Shown: piece after piece, positions 5,307-8,928 of the stretch | Position numbering within the stretch: the stretch's first letter is position 1 | Layout of the letters: every line of letters starts with the position of its first letter | NCBI GenBank assembly: GCA_035513175.1 | Contig: DATKCN010000345.1 | Coordinates: 1-8,928 of the forward strand | Direction: 5' to 3' | Source: DATKCN01 sp035513175 | GTDB taxonomy: Bacteria; Chloroflexota; Chloroflexia; Thermomicrobiales; CFX8 | DNA: 8,928 nt | Position numbers and translations under genes: made by a program | The notes under the pieces: model-generated | Told to the model about the DNA's origin: nothing | Databases searched by the model: none | Seen by the model: the letters and a program-made list of their open reading frames with translations, nothing else

Positions 5307-6227
5307 ATGCCATCCGAACCTGCGGCGATGCGATTCGGCATTGCGCTACCCACCTACCCGAGCGGAGCGACGATTGACGGAGTCGTCGCGGTCGCGCAGG
5401 CCGCGGAGCGGCTCGGTTTCGTGTCGGCATGGACCACCGATCACGTCATTATGCTGCCGGACGAGGCTGGTCCCTACCGCGACATTTTCGAGCCGCTGCT
5501 GACGCTGGCCTATCTCGCCGCGCTCACCGAACGCGTTGCGCTTGGCATATCGGTCATCGTCGTCCCGCAACGCAATGGCATCGTGCTCGCCAAGGAACTG
5601 GCGACGCTCGACCGGTTGTGCAATGGGCGCCTGATCGCTGGCGTAGGGGCCGGGTGGAACGAGGCGGAGTTCAGCATGCTGGGTTATGCCGACCGCTTCC
5701 GGCATCGTGGCGCACATCTCGATGAAACGATCCGTGTCTGGCGCCATCTGTGGACCACCCCCGATCAGGCGTTCGAGGGACGCTTCTACAATCTGCCGCC
5801 AGTCGCCTTCGCCCCGGCGCCGGTACAGCGACATGGCCCAGAGATCTGGGTCGGCGGCTCGTCGGAGGCAGCTCGGCGACGCGCCGGGCGGGTTGGCGCC
5901 GCCTGGCACCCGGTCGGCACTCCGGCAACTGAGCTTGCAGAGCTGGCACAGGCTGTCCGAGAGGCAGCGCTCGAGGCGGACCGCGACATGCCAGAAATTG
6001 CGCCACGACTCATCATGCAGCTCGGCTCCGTGCCGCTCTACCCGGCAAGTGCGGGCCGCGCTCCGACCCTCCAGGGTGAGCCGGACGAGATGATTGAGAA
6101 TCTCAGGGAGTATGAGCGGGCTGGGGCGAGCGAGATCGTCTGTCATTTCGGATCGCCACACGGACATGTCGTCGTCGAGCAGATGGAGCGCTTCGCTGCC
6201 GAGGTCATGCCGGCGTTCGCCCACTGA
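5307..6227 (+). CDS. LLM-class (luciferase-like) F420- or flavin-dependent oxidoreductase
   Basis: This 306-residue single-domain TIM barrel of the luciferase-like monooxygenase superfamily starts with the 'MRFGIALPTYP' strand (8-18). It also has 'WTTDHV' (42-47), 'LGISVIVVPQRN' (79-90), the very typical 'LDRLCNGRLIAGVGAGWNEAEF' region (101-122), 'FEGRFYNL' (156-163) and 'PEIWVGGSS' (178-186). These are hallmarks of the F420-dependent LLM subfamily, but FMN-dependent monooxygenases share much of the pattern, so the cofactor is inferred. Possible roles are hydride transfer to or from an alcohol, or oxygen insertion next to nitrogen or a ring carbonyl. AAAGGAAGG ends 4 bases before the ATG at 5307. 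M8 (5328) is a less likely start. The deacetylase-like gene follows after 49 bp. Confidence 0.88.
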   Translation: MPSEPAAMRFGIALPTYPSGATIDGVVAVAQAAERLGFVSAWTTDHVIMLPDEAGPYRDIFEPLLTLAYLAALTERVALGISVIVVPQRNGIVLAKELATLDRLCNGRLIAGVGAGWNEAEFSMLGYADRFRHRGAHLDETIRVWRHLWTTPDQAFEGRFYNLPPVAFAPAPVQRHGPEIWVGGSSEAARRRAGRVGAAWHPVGTPATELAELAQAVREAALEADRDMPEIAPRLIMQLGSVPLYPASAGRAPTLQGEPDEMIENLREYERAGASEIVCHFGSPHGHVVVEQMERFAAEVMPAFAH

Positions 6228-6276
6228 CGCGAAAGATGGCGCGACGGTGACGGATACGTTAGTGAAAGAGGATGAG

Positions 6277-7131
6277 ATGACCGCGACACGGGCGACGGTA
6301 TGCCTGACGTTTGACTTCGACGCGATCTCGATCTGGATCGGGCCATACCGCGCGACCTCCCCGAGCATGATCTCGCGCGGCGAGTTCGGCGCAGTCGGCG
6401 TCGAGCGCATCCTGCGCCTGCTGGATCGGACCGAGCTGCCTGGCACATTCTTCGTCACCGGGCACACCGCAGACACGTATCCGGACTCGGTCCAGGCGAT
6501 CGTGCGCGCTGGACACGAGATCGGCCACCACGGTTATCTGCATGAGAATCCGGTGCAGCTCGAACGGGCGGAGGAGCGTGCCGTGCTCGAGCGTGGATTC
6601 GACGCGCTCGACCGCGCGGCAGGCACTCGTCCCGTTGGATATCGCTCGCCTGCCTGGGACAACAGTCCCAACACGATCGAGCTGCTGCGCGAGTTCGGCT
6701 TCAGCTATGAGAGCTCGCTGATGGGGAAGGATTACGAGCCATACTGGTGTCGGATCGGGGATGTGGCACGCAAGGACGGTCCATACGAGTTTGGGCACGA
6801 GATCGATCTCGTCGAGATTCCGGTCAGCTGGATCCTCGACGACTTTCCTCACTTCGAGTACGTCCGGCTTGAAAACCGTCTCAGCCCTGGCCTCTCCGCT
6901 CCATCCAAGGTCGAGGAGATCTGGCGCGACGATTTCGACTTCATGTATCGCGAGGTCGAAGGCGGCGTGCTCACGTTGACGATGCACCCGCAGGTGATTG
7001 GCCGCGGTCACCGCATGCTCATGCTCGAGCGCCTGATCGAGTATTACCGCTCGCACGAGGACGTTAGGTTCACCACCCTGTCCCGGGTCGCGGATGATTT
7101 CCGCGTGCAGAACGCGTTACCGGACGCCTGA
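6277..7131 (+). CDS. NodB-fold polysaccharide deacetylase family hydrolase (PuuE / cyclic-imide-hydrolase type)
   Basis: This 284-residue cytoplasmic protein (no signal peptide) is made up of the NodB deacetylase domain. D13/D15 in 'LTFDFDA', the metal pair H85 and H89 in 'GHEIGHHGYLHENP', 'GYRSPAWDNSP' (121-131) and H237 in 'LTMHPQVIGRGHR' make the active site. The 'SxGEFGxVGVxRIL' segment (33-46), 'YESSLMGxDYxPY' and 'PVSWxLDDFPxFE' are those of the non-secreted branch that contains H. pylori HP0310, PuuE allantoinase and the Pseudomonas imidase. Members of that branch act on small amides and cyclic imides rather than cell-wall sugars. AAAGAGG lies 5 bases before the ATG. The stop overlaps an ATG (TGATG, 7129-7133), but the next gene's real start is 33 bases later. 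An allantoinase-like or imide-opening activity is inferred from the family and neighbours. Confidence 0.85.
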   Translation: MTATRATVCLTFDFDAISIWIGPYRATSPSMISRGEFGAVGVERILRLLDRTELPGTFFVTGHTADTYPDSVQAIVRAGHEIGHHGYLHENPVQLERAEERAVLERGFDALDRAAGTRPVGYRSPAWDNSPNTIELLREFGFSYESSLMGKDYEPYWCRIGDVARKDGPYEFGHEIDLVEIPVSWILDDFPHFEYVRLENRLSPGLSAPSKVEEIWRDDFDFMYREVEGGVLTLTMHPQVIGRGHRMLMLERLIEYYRSHEDVRFTTLSRVADDFRVQNALPDA

Positions 7132-7163
7132 TGGGCGCCCGGTCGACAGAAGGGCACGAAACG

Positions 7164-7952
7164 ATGGCGACTGCATTCGAGCTCAATGAGCGTATTGTGC
7201 TGGTGACAGGTGGGGCGACGGGACTGGGGCTGGCGATCAGCCAGGCGTTCGGCGATGCTGGCGCGCGAATCGCGCTGTCCGATCTTCGAGAAGGGTCTGC
7301 TGCTTCGGCAGCGGAGTCGCTCCGTCGAGATGGAATCGATTGCCGCGCCTATGCGGCCGACGTGCGCGACAGGGCGGCGATCAGGCACGTCGTCGCTGCG
7401 GTAGAGCGGGACTTCGGCCGGCTCGATATCGTGGTGGCAAACGCGGGGGTGTACCCCAATACACCGTTCCTGGAGATGACCGAGGATCAGTGGGACAGCG
7501 TGCTGGACACCAACCTCAAGGGTGTGTTCCTCACCTGCCAGGCCGGGGCAGAGGCCATCATCAGGGGTGACAGGGGAGGCCAGATCATCGCTCTGTCGTC
7601 GGGCGCGGCGAACCACGCGATCTGGGGCTGGTCGCACTATTGCGCGTCGAAAGCTGGAGTTGTGGCGCTGGTGCGCTCGATGGCGCTGGAGCTCGCGCCG
7701 CACGACATCCGCGTCAACGCCATCCTGCCGGGCTACATCGATGTGCCGGAAGGCGGCGCGCGCCTCGCCGAGAGCTACAAGCAGGCTGCAAGGTCATCAA
7801 TCCCCATCGGACGGCCGGGAACGCCCGCTGATATTGCCAACGCGGTTCTGTTGCTGGCGTCGCCACTGGCTGGCTTCGTGACTGGGGCCAGCCTCGTCGT
7901 CGACGGTGGGTCCAGCGCCGGCCGGGCACAGCTTCGTCCGGTTGATTCATAG
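7164..7952 (+). CDS. Short-chain dehydrogenase/reductase (classical SDR), first of two
   Basis: This 262-residue Rossmann-fold oxidoreductase has the cofactor loop 'TGGATGLG' (15-22) and D40 ending the second strand, which favours NAD(H) over NADP(H). 'NAG' is at 93-95, and the catalytic tetrad N117, S146, Y159, K163 is complete ('YCASK'). The C-terminal 'FVTGASLVVDGGSS' is typical of FabG-like classical SDRs. It should interconvert a hydroxyl and a carbonyl. Substrate unknown. The frame is open from an ATG at 7131 that overlaps the previous stop but lacks a ribosome binding site. AGAAGGG 9 bases before the ATG at 7164, together with family alignment, sets the start there. A second SDR follows after 34 bp. 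The two are clearly different proteins and not a recent duplication. Confidence 0.9.
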   Translation: MATAFELNERIVLVTGGATGLGLAISQAFGDAGARIALSDLREGSAASAAESLRRDGIDCRAYAADVRDRAAIRHVVAAVERDFGRLDIVVANAGVYPNTPFLEMTEDQWDSVLDTNLKGVFLTCQAGAEAIIRGDRGGQIIALSSGAANHAIWGWSHYCASKAGVVALVRSMALELAPHDIRVNAILPGYIDVPEGGARLAESYKQAARSSIPIGRPGTPADIANAVLLLASPLAGFVTGASLVVDGGSSAGRAQLRPVDS

Positions 7953-7986
7953 TCGCGGGGCCGGGCCGCGAGAGAAGAGGGCACCA

Positions 7987-8712
7987 ATGCCGAGACTGGC
8001 AGGAAAGCGCGCGGTCGTGACAGGAGCGGGCCGGGGCATCGGTCGGGCCATCGCGCGCGCCTTTCTCGCAGAGGGAGCGAGTGTCCTGCTGGTCGATCTT
8101 CAGCCCGATCTGCTCGAGGGGATTGGATCGCACGATGGCCGGGCGGTCACGCTGACCGCCGATGTCGCCGATCCCCAGCAGGTTGCGGGCATCGTGGACC
8201 GCGCGAAGCAGCGCTTCGGTGGGATCGATGTGCTCGTGAACAATGCCGGCATCGGCGGCGCCGGCAAGACGCTGCTGGAGGTCTCGCGCGATGAATGGGA
8301 CCGCATGATACTGGTCGACCTGACCAGCGTCTTCCTTTGCTGCCAGGCGGTCGTACCGGTCATGTTGGAGCAGAGTCGCGGCTCGATCGTCAATCTCTCC
8401 TCCATCACTGGCGTCGAGGGCACAGCGGGCAGCGTGCCCTATTCTGCTGCCAAGGCCGGAGTGATCGGCATGACGAAGTCGCTCGCCAAAGAGCTCGCCC
8501 CGCATGGAATCAATGTTAACGCCGTCGCGCCTGGCCTGATCGATACCGAGATGTCCAGGGCGCGCGGGCAGGAGCTCGCTCGCCAGCAGGTTCGATGGCC
8601 GCGCATCGGGCAGCCTGAGGATGTCGCGGGACTCATCGTCTACCTCGCGTCGGACGAGGCCGAGTTCATTACGGGGCAGGTCATCGGCATCAATGGCGGA
8701 GCGTACATGTAA
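7987..8712 (+). CDS. Short-chain dehydrogenase/reductase (FabG-like SDR), second of two
   Basis: This 241-residue classical SDR has 'TGAGRGIG' (12-19), D37 after the second strand (NAD preference), 'NNAG' (85-88), S139, Y152 and K156 ('YSAAK'), and the C-terminal 'FITGQVIGINGGAYM'. The residue equivalent to the tetrad Asn is D111 ('LVDLTSVF'), an N-to-D change that is seen in a minority of SDRs and may alter the proton relay without abolishing activity. The frame is open back to 7906 but overlaps the first SDR. GAAGAGGG 5 bases before the ATG at 7987 fixes the start. It is the last gene of the row and is closed by the hairpin at 8717-8741. It likely acts in the same pathway as the first SDR, possibly on the next intermediate. 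Confidence 0.9.
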   Translation: MPRLAGKRAVVTGAGRGIGRAIARAFLAEGASVLLVDLQPDLLEGIGSHDGRAVTLTADVADPQQVAGIVDRAKQRFGGIDVLVNNAGIGGAGKTLLEVSRDEWDRMILVDLTSVFLCCQAVVPVMLEQSRGSIVNLSSITGVEGTAGSVPYSAAKAGVIGMTKSLAKELAPHGINVNAVAPGLIDTEMSRARGQELARQQVRWPRIGQPEDVAGLIVYLASDEAEFITGQVIGINGGAYM

Positions 8713-8716
8713 ACGA

Positions 8717-8741
8717 GGGCCCGGGAGCGATTCCCGGGCCC
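8717..8741 (+). terminator. Hairpin terminator closing the catabolic gene row
   Basis: GGGCCCGGGA (8717-8726) pairs perfectly with TCCCGGGCCC (8732-8741) over 10 bp around a 5-base loop, starting 5 bases after the stop codon of the second SDR. The stem is very stable. No U-tract follows, as with the hairpin at 1285-1327. Confidence 0.7.
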
Positions 8742-8807
8742 CCGCCATGCATTGCCGTCCTTCGTACGTGGGGCTCGCTCTACGCGCCATCCGTACCAAC
8801 AAATTGG

Positions 8808-8854
8808 GTTATCCTCGGAGATGTGTGCCTGACTGGCACATCAGAGAGGATAGC
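8808..8854 (+). promoter_or_regulatory. Nested inverted repeat covering a ribosome binding site
   Basis: An outer stem pairs TATCCTC (8810-8816) with GAGGATA (8846-8852), extended by a wobble and a G-C pair to 8808/8854. An inner stem pairs TGTGCC (8824-8829) with GGCACA (8835-8840) around TGACT. The outer 3' arm contains GAGAGG, the likely ribosome binding site of the ATG at 8858. As RNA it could control translation of the next gene. As DNA, the inner 17-bp dyad looks like a dimeric repressor site. Which of these applies cannot be decided here. Confidence 0.5.
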
Positions 8855-8857
8855 ACG

Positions 8858-8928
8858 ATGCCCCCACCCGTCGTGACGCGCCGCGTTCATCGCCCATGCA
8901 GCGGCACGCTGCCTCGCCCGACCGGTGC
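8858..8928 (+). CDS. Possible start of a gene running off the window
   Basis: An ATG at 8858, 8 bases after the purine-rich GAGAGG (8844-8849), opens 23 stop-free codons to the window edge (MPPPVVTRRVHRPCSGTLPR...). The Pro/Arg-rich start matches no family I know. High-GC DNA keeps frames open easily, so the main support is the ribosome binding site and the structured leader upstream. Nothing else gene-like is seen in 8742-8857. Confidence 0.3.
   Translation, partial: MPPPVVTRRVHRPCSGTLPRPTG

Noticed and set aside
4657..5430. 257-codon minus-strand open frame
   Set aside because: It is antisense to the amidohydrolase and has no supportable domain or ribosome binding site.
5346..6476. 376-codon minus-strand open frame
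   Set aside because: It is antisense to the LLM gene and the start of the deacetylase. No recognisable domain; it is a product of high-GC codon bias.
6259..7056. 265-codon minus-strand open frame
   Set aside because: It is a shadow of the deacetylase gene, whose own frame carries the D, H-x3-H and MHP motifs.
7714..8802. 362-codon minus-strand open frame
   Set aside because: It lies opposite both SDR genes and crosses the terminator hairpin. Low-complexity translation with no motif.

Overview
The window is high-GC bacterial DNA with tightly spaced genes. Clear purine-rich ribosome binding sites precede most of the starts. The gene mix (a DUF2171 protein, a secreted collagen-like protein with a short two-cysteine N-terminal module, a probable F420-type luciferase-like oxidoreductase, a CsoR regulator and many catabolic oxidoreductases) is what I would expect from Chloroflexota, perhaps the Thermomicrobia/Sphaerobacter side. 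That placement is inference from gene types and composition. No rRNA, tRNA, CRISPR array, insertion sequence or phage gene is visible.

Left part (1-2540): a DUF2171/PRC-barrel-like gene runs off the left edge on the minus strand. It is divergent from a secreted collagen-like protein whose Gly-X-Y tract contains a tandem 54-bp duplication. A long hairpin separates that gene from a convergent RidA-family gene. Divergent from RidA is a complete CsoR-type copper-sensing repressor with a textbook self-operator inside its own promoter, but no copper efflux or chaperone gene lies next to it. About 250 bp of non-coding DNA with two related REP-like hairpins follows.

Middle (2541-5157): a glutamine-synthetase-like ligase on the minus strand and an amidohydrolase on the plus strand are divergently transcribed from a 91-bp gap. 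These two protein types are the two halves of the fungal fusion protein FluG, so the pair looks like a split, bacterial FluG system.

Right part (3976-8712): the amidohydrolase heads a plus-strand row with a luciferase-like (LLM) flavin/F420 oxidoreductase, a NodB-fold deacetylase of the PuuE/cyclic-imide-hydrolase type and two short-chain dehydrogenases. A strong hairpin closes the row. The last four genes are 32-49 bp apart and probably form one transcript. A working hypothesis is a small catabolic locus for a nitrogen-containing (amine, amide or cyclic imide) compound: glutamylation by the GS-like ligase, C-N hydrolysis by the amidohydrolase and the imidase-like enzyme, and redox steps by the LLM enzyme and the dehydrogenases. 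The substrate cannot be read from the sequence.

Right edge (8742-8928): a nested inverted repeat would sequester the ribosome binding site of a possible new reading frame that leaves the window.
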